Of a DNA stretch of 11,346 bases, positions 1 through 7,156 are shown one piece after another. The DNA is from an uncultured Pseudomonadales bacterium. Lineage in GTDB: Bacteria > Pseudomonadota > Gammaproteobacteria > Pseudomonadales > Cellvibrionaceae. Where the stretch lies: positions 1-11,346 of the forward strand of contig CALIUX010000246.1 of the NCBI GenBank assembly GCA_938048505.1. Reading direction: 5' to 3'. A program made the translations under genes and the position numbers. The notes under the pieces were generated by a model. It searched no databases. It worked only from the letters and a program-made list of their open reading frames with translations, and was not told where the DNA came from. The first letter of the stretch is position 1. Each line of letters starts with the position of its first letter.

Positions 1-6
1 ATGGTA

Positions 7-36
7 TTCACATCATTAACGCTAGTCGGTTATAGT
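7..36 (+). promoter_or_regulatory. Candidate sigma-70 promoter for mtfA
   Basis: A -35-like TTCACA (7-12, 5 of 6 consensus bases) and a -10-like TATAGT (31-36, 5 of 6) are separated by 18 bases. Transcription would start near base 43, giving a leader of about 19 bases before the ATG at 62. This is a consensus match only, and it lies at the window edge, so other promoters further upstream cannot be excluded. Confidence 0.35.
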
Positions 37-61
37 GTTTTTTTGATAGAGATTGCATTGT

Positions 62-892
62 ATGTGGGAAAAAATAGCGGCCTTTTTAGGCTTTACTTCA
101 AAGTCATCATTAAAGATTTCGTGGCACCCTGATTGGAGTCATTTTCTTGAAAAGAGGGTGGCTTTTTATCGGCGTTTGAATACTGAAAATAAAAAGCAAT
201 TTGAAAATCGTGCATTACTGTTTTTGCAAACGACACGCATTGAGTCCAGTCAGCATGAGGTGACGAATGAAGATTGCTTGTTGATTGCTGCGAGTGCAAT
301 TATTCCCGTCTGGTCTTACCCAAAATGGCATTATTTAAACCTTGTTGCAGTTTACTTGTTGCCGCAGGCTTTTAATGAAAACCTTGAGTTTAATCAGCCC
401 GATTCACGCATAACCGGTATGGTGGGTACAGGCGTTATGGCCGGTAAGCTTGTACTGAGTCAGCCAGATTTACATGCGGGCTTTTCGAATGATAAAGACA
501 AGCATAATGTGGGTATTCATGAATTTGTCCATCTGATTGATATGGCTGATGGCGATTGTGATGGCTTTCCTGAGCGCTTAAAAGAATATGCTTTTATGGT
601 GCCTTGGTTTGAGTTGGTTAAAGTAAAAACAGAAGAGATTATTAAGGGTAAGAGCAATATTCGAGACTATGGTGCAACCAATCGTGTTGAATTTTTTGCT
701 GTTGCGTCAGAATATTTTTTTGAGCGCCCTAAAATGCTTAAAGACAAGCACCCTAAGGTTTATGATGCATTGTCTACCTTTTATGCTCAAGACCTTGCAG
801 CCATTGAAGCGGAGTATCAGCCGTTTAAAAATGCTCCTTGTTCCTGCGGGAGCGGTAAAAAATATAAGCGCTGCTGTATGCCTAAGGCTTAA
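62..892 (+). CDS. mtfA: MtfA-like zinc peptidase (M90 family) with C-terminal SEC-C motif
   Basis: Cytoplasmic zinc-dependent peptidase of the MtfA family. In E. coli, MtfA binds the repressor Mlc and so affects glucose-PTS expression; whether that role applies here is unknown. With the ATG at 62 the protein is 276 aa, close to the roughly 265 aa of E. coli MtfA. The zinc-binding motif HEFVH is at residues 153-157, and the third-ligand region NRVEFFAVASEYFF has its glutamate at about 210, the usual spacing. The C-terminal end carries a SEC-C motif, CSCGSGKKYKRCC (260-272), a small zinc-binding tail that I do not recall in E. coli MtfA. An in-frame TTG at 53 would add three residues, but the ATG at 62 is preferred because a GAGA-like ribosome site lies about 9 bases before it. 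The only protein gene here on the plus strand. Confidence 0.9.
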   Translation: MWEKIAAFLGFTSKSSLKISWHPDWSHFLEKRVAFYRRLNTENKKQFENRALLFLQTTRIESSQHEVTNEDCLLIAASAIIPVWSYPKWHYLNLVAVYLLPQAFNENLEFNQPDSRITGMVGTGVMAGKLVLSQPDLHAGFSNDKDKHNVGIHEFVHLIDMADGDCDGFPERLKEYAFMVPWFELVKVKTEEIIKGKSNIRDYGATNRVEFFAVASEYFFERPKMLKDKHPKVYDALSTFYAQDLAAIEAEYQPFKNAPCSCGSGKKYKRCCMPKA

Positions 893-995
893 TTTTTTTC
901 AGGTTAGGCGCTTTTTAAAAAGGCTTATGGGTAAGCTTGTTAGGGTGGGGGACTTTTAGATTATAAAAAGCGTTAGATGGTAAAAAATAGGCAAT

Positions 996-1034
996 AAAAA
1001 ACCCCGTACAATCAAGCATTGTACGGGGTTTTTG
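996..1034. terminator. Bidirectional Rho-independent terminator between mtfA and tRNA-Arg
   Basis: A perfect 13-bp stem (1000-1012 pairing with 1018-1030) with a CAAGC loop is flanked by A's on the left and T's on the right. Read leftward it gives a GC-rich hairpin followed by six U's just past the tRNA CCA end; read rightward it is followed by about five U's and would stop mtfA transcripts. It therefore serves both convergent units. Confidence 0.88.
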
Positions 1035-1039
1035 AATAA

Positions 1040-1116
1040 TGGCGCGCTCGGGAGGATTCGAACCTCCGACCGCCTGGTTCGTAGCCAGGTACTCTATCCA
1101 GCTGAGCTACGAGCGC
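1040..1116 (-). tRNA. tRNA-Arg (anticodon ACG)
   Basis: A complete 77-nt tRNA cloverleaf. The 7-bp acceptor stem pairs GCGCTCG (1110-1116) with CGAGCGC, followed by discriminator G and an encoded CCA (1040-1042). The D-arm has GCTCAGCTGGATAGAG, the anticodon arm is CCTGG-CTACGAA-CCAGG, and the T-arm is GGAGG-TTCGAAT-CCTCC. The anticodon ACG is normally edited to ICG by TadA and reads CGU, CGC and CGA. It has its own promoter upstream and a terminator directly downstream. No copy of its 3' end is repeated elsewhere in the window, so there is no sign of use as an integration site. Confidence 0.97.
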
Positions 1117-1193
1117 GCAATCCGACTAAATTTCAGTGCTAATCAAAAAGAACTACTGCTCTCTTGTTAGCGCTGTCGTTGTCGAGGACGCGC

Positions 1194-1240
1194 ATATTAA
1201 GGATAAGCCTTTGTCGCGTCAAGCTTTTTTTTGTTTTTTT
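1194..1240 (-). promoter_or_regulatory. tRNA-Arg promoter with A-tract UP-like element
   Basis: On the minus strand, TTGACG (1217-1222) and TAATAT (1194-1199) are spaced by exactly 17 bases. A GC-rich discriminator (GCGCG) follows the -10, as is typical of stringently controlled stable-RNA promoters. Immediately upstream of the -35 are eight A's, a C and seven A's (1225-1240), which resemble an UP element bound by the RNA polymerase alpha subunit. This A-tract overlaps the darP stop codon. Transcription would begin about 70 bases before the mature tRNA 5' end. Confidence 0.7.
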
Positions 1241-1781
1241 AAGATGTTTCGTGATTATCGGTTTCTGAGAGTGTATCGCGCAATAACTTAAAGAGCTTGC
1301 GAGCGCTACTAGGGGCTTTACCTTGTGTTTTTTCTTTGCTGGCATTCTTGACGAGTTGACGTATTTGTTGCCGGTCTGCATGCATATAGTCTTTAAAGAA
1401 ATCGCTCATGGCTTTGGCGTCATTGTTATCAAGCAAACGATCACGCCAGCTTTCTATCTGGTGGAGTCGTCTGGCATCATTTTGATGTTCGCTCTCTAGA
1501 GCTTCATAAGCATCACTTATCGCCTCATGGTCAGCTGCGCGCATCAGCTTGCCAATAAATTGCATGTGGCGCTTACGGGCACCATGCTTGCGAATATTTT
1601 TGGCTTCTTGTACAGCGGTTAGCAAGGTGTCATCAAGAGGAATTGTTGCGAGCTGCTCAGGTTTGAGTTCGGTGAGGGCTTCACCAAGGTCTTGTAGTGC
1701 TAAGCACTCTTTTTTGATCGCTGTTTTACTGACCAAGTCGATTTCTTCATCGTCGAAGCTGTCTTCGTTGGAATCTTGCAT
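1239..1781 (-). CDS. darP: DarP/YjgA, 50S ribosomal subunit assembly factor (DUF615)
   Basis: A 180-aa protein of the YjgA/DarP family, which binds late pre-50S particles and helps mature the peptidyl-transferase region of 23S rRNA in the cytoplasm. It has the acidic N-terminus followed by SKTAIKKE and the conserved core with NIRKHGARKRHMQFIGKLMR, which marks this family. Length is normal. The start is the ATG at 1781; no strong ribosome site is visible before it. It lies 123 bases downstream of mgtE on the same strand, with a perfect inverted repeat in the gap. No terminator follows it, so some transcripts may read into the tRNA-Arg gene. Confidence 0.92.
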   Translation of the reverse strand: MQDSNEDSFDDEEIDLVSKTAIKKECLALQDLGEALTELKPEQLATIPLDDTLLTAVQEAKNIRKHGARKRHMQFIGKLMRAADHEAISDAYEALESEHQNDARRLHQIESWRDRLLDNNDAKAMSDFFKDYMHADRQQIRQLVKNASKEKTQGKAPSSARKLFKLLRDTLSETDNHETS

Positions 1782-1836
1782 AGTCTTTGTATCGTGATTG
1801 GATATGTGTATAAAAAGAATACTGTTAAAGGGAGTG

Positions 1837-1864
1837 CATATAAAGGCATGAATGCCTTTATATG
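1837..1864. repeat. 28-bp perfect inverted repeat between mgtE and darP
   Basis: CATATAAAGGCAT (1837-1849) pairs with ATGCCTTTATATG (1852-1864) across two bases, forming a 13-bp stem whose innermost pairs must open for a loop. It is not followed by a U-run in the leftward direction, so it does not look like a standard Rho-independent terminator. It could be a protein binding site, an mRNA-end stabiliser or a weak terminator for mgtE. Confidence 0.75.
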
Positions 1865-1904
1865 GTCAGCCGAGCGGGTTTTTAGTGGGCGTGCTAGGTT
1901 GTCA

Positions 1905-3263
1905 CTAAGTATAGAAAAACGTTGCAAGCCCTAAAAAGGCAAAAAAGCCAACTACATCAGTAATAGTCGTCAGTGTGACGCCGCCTGCTAGGGCAGGATC
2001 GATACGCATCTTTTTGAGCGCCATTGGTAAGAGGGCGCCTGCTAATGCTGCGGTGATGGAATTGATGACCATTGCTGCTGCAATAATGCCCGATATCATC
2101 CAGTCATCAAACCAAAGCCCTGCAACGATAGCGATAATGGCCGCCCAGAGTACGCCATTGAGTACACCCACTTTGACTTCGCGGCTAACCAGCCAGCCGA
2201 GATTACTACGGCTGATATGCCCAAGCGCCATCCCCCTAATAATCACAGTTAGGGTTTGTGAGCCTGCAACACCACCCATGCTCGCTACGATGGGCATGAG
2301 CACAGCCAGTGCGACAACCTTATCGATGGTGCCCTGAAACAGGTTAATCACGCTAGAGGCCAATAGTGCAGTAATAAGATTGATTCCTAACCATAATGCA
2401 CGGCGTGGTGTGGTTTTGGCCGTGGTAGCAAACGTATCTTCTTCTTCGTCGAGACCGGCAGCGCCCATGAAGGAGTGGTCGGCTGTTTCACGAATCACAT
2501 CGACCACATCATCAATGGTAATGCGCCCAATCAGCTTGCCTTTTGCATCAACTACTGGGGCAGAAACCCAGTTGTTTTGCTCAAATAGCTTGGCCACTTC
2601 TGCATCGGGTAAATCTGCTGGAATAGGGTTAGCGTCTGTTCGCATGACATCCCGCACGACGGTGCTGCCAGCTTTTGTCAGGAGTGTTGAGAGCGGGAGT
2701 AGGCCCAGATACATATTTTTTTTGTTCACGACGATGAGGCTGTCGGTTGAAGCTGGCAAGCTGTCATGGCGCCGCAGGTACCGTAGCACAACATCGAGTG
2801 TGAACTTAGGTCTAACTTTAATGGCATCCGTATTGGTTAGACCACCTGCGGTATTGTCAGGGAAGTCTAGTACGGCTGCGACTCGCTCGCGATCCTGATC
2901 TCGCATCGCATCCAGCACTTCGAGCGTGACGGGGTCAGGTAGGTTTTGCAGGATATCGGCAACATCATCGGTTTCAAGCTGCTCAGCAAGCTCAACCAAG
3001 TCCTCGGTATCCATCTGAGCGAGGTAAAAGGATTGAATATCCTCATGCAGCTCTTCAATAAGATCAGTGCGCCGCTCTTTACTGATTAAACCCCAAATAA
3101 TGCTCCTTATAGGAGGGGGCGATGATTCAATCAGGTTAGCAAGTTGAACGGGTGTGAAGGTATGCAGGGAGTGTTTAGCCTGCTTAAAAGAGCCATTCTG
3201 TATGAGGGTATGAATATGGCCAAATTGCGTCTCGGCGCTCCGGTAGTTATTGCTATTTGGCAT
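1905..3263 (-). CDS. mgtE: MgtE magnesium transporter
   Basis: A 452-aa Mg2+ channel/transporter of the inner membrane, normal length for MgtE. Domains in order: an N-terminal helical domain (about 30-135), CBS domain 1 (about 140-200), CBS domain 2 (about 204-260), then five membrane segments (about 287-452). The pore signature GGVAGSQTLTVIIRGMALG is at 330-348 and the DPA loop at 422-424. The TM5 aspartate corresponding to the Mg2+-selective Asp of Thermus MgtE is D436 in TDVVGFF. In the family, Mg2+ bound by the N and CBS domains closes the pore when internal Mg2+ is high. It starts at ATG 3263, 130 bases after npr, with no clear terminator between, so readthrough from npr is possible. I see no M-box-type leader. 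Confidence 0.96.
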   Translation of the reverse strand: MPNSNNYRSAETQFGHIHTLIQNGSFKQAKHSLHTFTPVQLANLIESSPPPIRSIIWGLISKERRTDLIEELHEDIQSFYLAQMDTEDLVELAEQLETDDVADILQNLPDPVTLEVLDAMRDQDRERVAAVLDFPDNTAGGLTNTDAIKVRPKFTLDVVLRYLRRHDSLPASTDSLIVVNKKNMYLGLLPLSTLLTKAGSTVVRDVMRTDANPIPADLPDAEVAKLFEQNNWVSAPVVDAKGKLIGRITIDDVVDVIRETADHSFMGAAGLDEEEDTFATTAKTTPRRALWLGINLITALLASSVINLFQGTIDKVVALAVLMPIVASMGGVAGSQTLTVIIRGMALGHISRSNLGWLVSREVKVGVLNGVLWAAIIAIVAGLWFDDWMISGIIAAAMVINSITAALAGALLPMALKKMRIDPALAGGVTLTTITDVVGFFAFLGLATFFYT

Positions 3264-3393
3264 ATTGAGAGGGGTTCACTCTAGTTGGCTTTTTACATTG
3301 TGTGCATCACACCGGATGCTGAGCAATCAGCTGTTATCAGTTCGGCGCGCTTAGGGGTGCTTGTCAGTGCTTTTGTCAGGGCTGCTCGTAGCG

Positions 3394-3663
3394 CTATTCG
3401 TCTTCATCAAAGCGGTTTTCAATGAGAGTCGTGATGGTATTCAGTGCAAGCTCCTCGTCTTTACCCTCTGCTGATACTTTGACCTCTGTACCTTTGCAAG
3501 CGGCAAGTAGCATTAGCGACATAATACTTTTGGCATCAATCGATTTGCCGCGGCATTCAATGTTGATTTTACTGCCAAATTGATTGGCAGTGCTAGCTAG
3601 TTTGCTTGCGGCGCGAGCATGCAGCCCCAGTTTATTGCAAATAGTTGTTGTTCTTTCATTCAT
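3394..3663 (-). CDS. npr: NPr, HPr-like phosphocarrier of the nitrogen PTS
   Basis: An 89-aa HPr-family protein that carries phosphate from EI-Ntr (PtsP, not in this window) to EIIA-Ntr (PtsN). The active-site histidine is H15 in GLHARAA. The Ser46-type motif KSIMSLM (S46 onward) is present, but no HPr kinase is encoded nearby. Length is normal. Its ATG overlaps the rapZ stop by four bases (3660-3663), so the two are translationally coupled. Also called ptsO in Pseudomonas. Confidence 0.95.
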   Translation of the reverse strand: MNERTTTICNKLGLHARAASKLASTANQFGSKINIECRGKSIDAKSIMSLMLLAACKGTEVKVSAEGKDEELALNTITTLIENRFDEDE

Positions 3664-4565
3664 GATGTGTGATTAGGTATCGGTTGCGCTTGCCCCGCGA
3701 GCTGGCGATGGCGAACTTGGACGTTGTTATGATGTTCTTTGAAGTACTGACATAAATGCTCAGCCAAAAAAACAGAGCGATGCATGCCACCCGTACAGCC
3801 AATGGCAACAGTTAAATAACTGCGGTTATTTGCCTGAAAGGCGGGCAGCCATTTTTCGAGATAATGGCTGATATCGCTTGCCATTGCCATGACCTCTGGT
3901 TGTTCTTTGAGGAATGACTGGACACAAGGTTCAAGTCCTGTGTGGTTGCGTAGAGCCGGTTTCCAAAAAGGGTTGGGAAGGCAGCGTACATCAAACACAA
4001 AGTCGGCATCGACTGGCATGCCATACTTGAAACCAAATGATTCAAAGCTAAGCGCCGCGTTATGTTGTTGATCACCCACTAGCTTTTTCCGCATGATTGA
4101 GCGCAGTTCATGTAGGGTAAGCGTACTGGTATCTAGGGTGATATCCGCCAGTGAAGCAACGGGTTGTAAGATGCTCTTTTCTTTCTCAATGGCTTGTTTT
4201 AGGCCAACGGTATCATTTGAAAGGGGGTGCTTGCGGCGTGTCTCACTGAAGCGTTTGAGAATGACCGAGTGGCTGGCATCAAGAAAAACAGTCGTAAAGC
4301 TTTCAGGGTCTAATTTGCACGATTCGATGATGCTGGGGTAGCGGGACAAATCGCCGTTGATATTGCGCGCATCAATCCCTACCGCTACTTTCATATCCGT
4401 GTTGTCGGGCGTGCCAGTGCCGTCAGATGCATGCATCTGTTGAATTAACGCCGGTAATAGACTCATTGGTAGGTTATCAATGCAGGTATAACCGCAGTCT
4501 TCCAGTAATTGCAATGCGGTAGATTTACCTGAGCCAGAGCGCCCGCTGACGACAACAAATTGCAT
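3660..4565 (-). CDS. rapZ: RapZ, nucleotide-binding regulator of the rpoN-ptsN cluster
   Basis: A 301-aa cytoplasmic protein (E. coli RapZ is 284 aa). Walker A GRSGSGKS is at 8-15; the C-terminal domain has FDVRCLPNPFW and GCTGGMHRSVF (from about 256), both family hallmarks. In E. coli RapZ delivers the small RNA GlmZ to RNase E and so controls GlmS, feeding amino sugars to the envelope. Here the four basic residues that bind RNA in E. coli (K270, K281, R282, K283) align to N280, G291, Q292 and A293, and the tail is longer and not basic, so the GlmZ-type role is doubtful. The ribosome site AGGA lies 7 bases before the ATG at 4565. Precedes npr with a 4-base overlap; 203 bases separate it from ptsN. 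Confidence 0.95.
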   Translation of the reverse strand: MQFVVVSGRSGSGKSTALQLLEDCGYTCIDNLPMSLLPALIQQMHASDGTGTPDNTDMKVAVGIDARNINGDLSRYPSIIESCKLDPESFTTVFLDASHSVILKRFSETRRKHPLSNDTVGLKQAIEKEKSILQPVASLADITLDTSTLTLHELRSIMRKKLVGDQQHNAALSFESFGFKYGMPVDADFVFDVRCLPNPFWKPALRNHTGLEPCVQSFLKEQPEVMAMASDISHYLEKWLPAFQANNRSYLTVAIGCTGGMHRSVFLAEHLCQYFKEHHNNVQVRHRQLAGQAQPIPNHTS

Positions 4566-4593
4566 GCTCGTATCCTATTGAGAATGGTTGATC

Positions 4594-4625
4594 AGATTGT
4601 GATGTGGGTGAGTACATTACAATCT
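4594..4625. repeat. Inverted repeat in the rapZ leader region
   Basis: AGATTGTGATG (4594-4604) and CATTACAATCT (4615-4625) are complementary at 10 of 11 positions across a 10-base spacer. It lies about 28 bases upstream of the rapZ start, in the 203-base ptsN-rapZ gap. It could be an operator or an RNA hairpin. The rest of the gap is AT-rich, with no clear promoter or reading frame. Confidence 0.5.
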
Positions 4626-4768
4626 AATACGAATCTTTATTGTGTTACGACTTAATTAAAATAGCACAGGTAAGGCAGTGATATCGCCCAATCGCATTAA
4701 TATACTAGGCTTTTATGATGTTTTTTCTTCACGGCCTTTGTGTTTTTACTTGGGTGTCCTATTTTTTC

Positions 4769-5251
4769 TTAAGCATGTGAGCGTGTGGCTTGCTCGATAG
4801 CAAAAGGAGCAACAGCGGCTTCAAAGAGTGAATGATTCGAGTCAGCCGCGCGTAATGTTTGAGTGTAGTCTGATTTTTGTAGTGCTTCGGCTAAAGCGGC
4901 TAGATTTTCGAGGTGTGCATTGTCAGCATCTTCAGGCACGAGCATCGCAAAAATAATATCGACAGGTTGATCGTCTGCCGCTTCAAAATCAATCGGGCTT
5001 TCGAGTGTGATGACAGCGCATAGCGGCTTTTGCGCATCAGCACAGCGGCAGTGGGGTATGGCAATACCTTCTCCGATACCCGTTGAGCCTAATCGCTCCC
5101 TATTAATAAATAGTTGGAATAGCTCATCAGCATCAAAGCTGGGTATGCTACTGGCAATTAAGCTGGCCATCGTTTCAAGTATGCGCTTTTTGCTGGTGCT
5201 CTTGACTTGGTTTTGTACACGGTTGGCCGAGAGCATTTTATCTAATGGCAT
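4769..5251 (-). CDS. ptsN: PtsN, EIIA-Ntr of the nitrogen PTS
   Basis: A 160-aa cytoplasmic phosphoprotein, end acceptor of the EI-Ntr/NPr chain. In other proteobacteria its phosphorylation state adjusts K+ handling and other targets by direct protein contact. The active-site histidine is H67 in the motif GIGEGIAIPHC (preceded by NRERLGSTG), equivalent to H73 in E. coli. Length is normal. The ATG at 5251 gives the usual N-terminus (MPLDKMLS...SKKRILE). It is normally preceded by hpf, but here 265 bases without a gene separate it from rpoN, so it probably has its own promoter in that gap, although I could not identify one with confidence. Confidence 0.96.
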   Translation of the reverse strand: MPLDKMLSANRVQNQVKSTSKKRILETMASLIASSIPSFDADELFQLFINRERLGSTGIGEGIAIPHCRCADAQKPLCAVITLESPIDFEAADDQPVDIIFAMLVPEDADNAHLENLAALAEALQKSDYTQTLRAADSNHSLFEAAVAPFAIEQATRSHA

Positions 5252-5356
5252 AGTGGCAATAGCCTTGTGGTGCGATCATATTAAAACAAGGGGTTTAAGG
5301 GCTGAGGGTTGTATATAAGCTTTATACCCCGCGTAAGCCTATGGCCAGGTAGGCGC

Positions 5357-5506
5357 TTAAGGCATAACTTTTAAAACATAATTTTCCAAAGCTTAACTTC
5401 CTAAAACTTAATTTCTTAAAATCTAATCTCTTCAAGCTTAATGTCTTAAAGCCTAATCTCTTAAAACTTAATTTCCTAAAGCATGGCAATACTAAAGCAT
5501 AGTAAT
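5357..5506. repeat. Degenerate 15-bp tandem array in the rpoN-ptsN gap (position usually held by hpf)
   Basis: Seven units in exact 15-bp register run from 5371 to 5475, consensus TTAAARCTTAATYTC, with weaker units at each flank (5357-5370, 5476-5490, 5492-5506). Examples: CTAAAACTTAATTTC (5401-5415) and TTAAAACTTAATTTC (5461-5475) differ at one base. There are no unique spacers, so it is not CRISPR. The whole 265-base gap (5252-5516) has no gene with an HPF-like sequence. Nearer ptsN (5315-5336) is an imperfect palindrome around AAGCTT. Confidence 0.85.
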
Positions 5507-5516
5507 AGTAGACGCT

Positions 5517-7061
5517 TTAGACTAATTGTTTGCGCTCATTAGATGGCGGTATATGCAAAGACTCTCGGTATTTAGCAATAGTACGTCTAGCAACTTTAAT
5601 GCCTTGCTCGGCCAATAAGTTAGTGATTTTTGAGTCACTTAGTGGCTTGCGAGGGTTTTCTGCAGCAATCAACTTTTTAATGATAGCGCGTATTGCCGTA
5701 GATGAGCATTCGCCGCCAGCTTCTGTTGCAACATGGCTTGAAAAGAAGTATTTCAATTCAAAAATGCCGCGCGGTGTATGCATGTACTTTTGGGTCGTCA
5801 CGCGCGAAATAGTCGATTCATGCATTTCTACCATCTCGGCTACGTCATGCAGGACCATGGGCTTCATAGCTTCTGGCCCGTGTTCAAGGAACCCTTGTTG
5901 CCGTTCAACAATACAGGTAGCAACTTTGAGTAGAGTTTCATTGCGGCTTTGTAAGCTTTTTAAAAACCACCGCGCTTCTTGTAGGTTATCTTTAAGGTAG
6001 GTGTTGTCACTGCTATTGTCAGCACGTTTGACCAAGGAAGCATAATCTGAATTGATGCGTAATTTAGGGGCGATATCGGGGTTGAGACTCACTTGCCAGC
6101 GACCATGTGTCTTGCTGACGAATACATCCGGTACGACGTACTCTACGTCATCTTCGCTTAAGGCATCCCCGGGGCGAGGGTTAAGACCTTGGATCAGTGC
6201 AATAGCGTCTTGCAGTTCGGGTTCTTTTACTCTTAATTTGCGCATCAATTGCTTGAAGTCGCGGCTACCTAGTACGGGTAGGTAATGATTAATAATCGTC
6301 TGTGCGGTTTCAAAGCCCGGTAAGGTATCGGGTAGCTGCTTGAGCTGAAGTAGTAGGCACTCACTGACGCTGCGGCTTGCCACACCGGCAGGGTCAAATT
6401 GTTGTACACGGTGTAAGACGGCAACGACTTCGTCTTCTTCAAGCTCTGGATAGGTCTTTTGCATACCTTCGTAGATATCGTCGAGCGTTTGGCTGAGTCG
6501 CCCTGAAGGCTCTACGGCATCGATGATGGCGGTGGCAATAGTATGATCTGTTTCGCTCATCGGTGTTAAATTAAGCTGCCAAAGCAGATGGTCTTGAAGC
6601 GTTTCCGTGCTGGCATTACGCGAACCATAATCGAGATCATCGTTTTCGGGCTGTGCTAAACCGGAGCCTGAAGGGGTATTGGGGTAAATATCGTCCCAGC
6701 TGGTATCAACTGCTAAGTCGGTTGGAATATTTTCGGACCACTCTTCGGGTGTATCAGCATGAGTATCCGATGTATTGTCTGAGGATTCAGGCGTTGAGCT
6801 GCTTTCGCCTTGTGTTTCTGCTGCCGCCGTTGGCGTGTCTTCAGTGCTCTGGGGCTCTTTGGATTGCGTATTGCTGTCACTGGCTTCGGCTTGAAGGCTG
6901 CTCAAGTCCTCAGTGATTTCAAGCATTGGGTTGTTTTCGAGCGCTTCTTGGATTTCGTTTTGCAGGTCCAGAGTAGAAAGTTGCAGTAGCCGAATGGCCT
7001 GCTGCAATTGAGGCGTCATGGTGAGCTGTGCGCCGAGCTTGAGTTGCAAAGAGTGCTTCAT
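5517..7061 (-). CDS. rpoN: RNA polymerase sigma-54 factor RpoN
   Basis: Sigma-54 directs RNA polymerase to -24/-12 promoters and needs an ATP-hydrolysing activator. With the ATG at 7061 the protein is 514 aa (E. coli 477). Region I begins [34 protein letters not shown], the canonical start. Region II (about 50-150) is long, acidic and Ser/Thr-rich. The core-binding and HTH regions follow, then the RpoN box [10 protein letters not shown] at 491-500. An in-frame TTG at 7091 would add ten residues, but the ATG at 7061 is chosen because it matches the family start and has GGTGGA about 10 bases upstream. It is 247 bases downstream of lptB rather than tightly coupled, and this gap holds both a sigma-54-like and a sigma-70-like promoter. 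Confidence 0.97.
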   Translation of the reverse strand: MKHSLQLKLGAQLTMTPQLQQAIRLLQLSTLDLQNEIQEALENNPMLEITEDLSSLQAEASDSNTQSKEPQSTEDTPTAAAETQGESSSTPESSDNTSDTHADTPEEWSENIPTDLAVDTSWDDIYPNTPSGSGLAQPENDDLDYGSRNASTETLQDHLLWQLNLTPMSETDHTIATAIIDAVEPSGRLSQTLDDIYEGMQKTYPELEEDEVVAVLHRVQQFDPAGVASRSVSECLLLQLKQLPDTLPGFETAQTIINHYLPVLGSRDFKQLMRKLRVKEPELQDAIALIQGLNPRPGDALSEDDVEYVVPDVFVSKTHGRWQVSLNPDIAPKLRINSDYASLVKRADNSSDNTYLKDNLQEARWFLKSLQSRNETLLKVATCIVERQQGFLEHGPEAMKPMVLHDVAEMVEMHESTISRVTTQKYMHTPRGIFELKYFFSSHVATEAGGECSSTAIRAIIKKLIAAENPRKPLSDSKITNLLAEQGIKVARRTIAKYRESLHIPPSNERKQLV

Positions 7062-7116
7062 CAAAGGGAAATCCACCAAATTGTGCTGCAATCAAATCAG
7101 CAGCTTCATTAAGGTG

Positions 7117-7145
7117 ATTGTAGTCATCCCTGAGCTTTACTGCAA
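7117..7145 (-). promoter_or_regulatory. Candidate sigma-70 promoter for rpoN
   Basis: On the minus strand TTGCAG (7140-7145) and TACAAT (7117-7122, 5 of 6 consensus bases) are separated by exactly 17 bases. The -35 matches only its TTG. Transcription would start near 7110, about 49 bases before the rpoN ATG. This is a consensus match without other support. Confidence 0.4.
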
Positions 7146-7156
7146 TCGCCTTTTAA

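Noticed and set aside
1..132. Short frame starting ATG at base 1 (43 codons)
   Set aside because: It overlaps the start of mtfA in another frame, is at the window edge, and has no ribosome site or family resemblance to support it.
1040..1116. tRNA-Arg as an integration site for a mobile element
   Set aside because: No duplicated tRNA 3' end, integrase or compositional break is visible next to it.
1700..1927. 75-codon minus-strand frame spanning the mgtE-darP gap
   Set aside because: It overlaps both neighbouring genes in another frame and runs through the palindrome; no family features.
2380..2898. 172-codon open frame on the plus strand
   Set aside because: It is antisense to the CBS region of mgtE and is low-complexity Ser/Arg-rich, typical of a shadow frame.
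4191..4207. Sigma-54-like element inside rapZ
   Set aside because: Spacing fits, but only about 8 of 14 positions match and it lies within a coding region.
4674..4690. Second sigma-54-like element upstream of rapZ
   Set aside because: GG-N10-GC spacing can be found, but only about 8 of 14 consensus positions match.
5357..5506. CRISPR-like array
   Set aside because: Units abut directly at 15 bp without unique spacers, and no cas gene is present.
7062..7091. Upstream TTG start for rpoN
   Set aside because: It adds ten residues not found in the canonical RpoN start, while the ATG at 7061 has a GGTGGA ribosome site and the conserved beginning.
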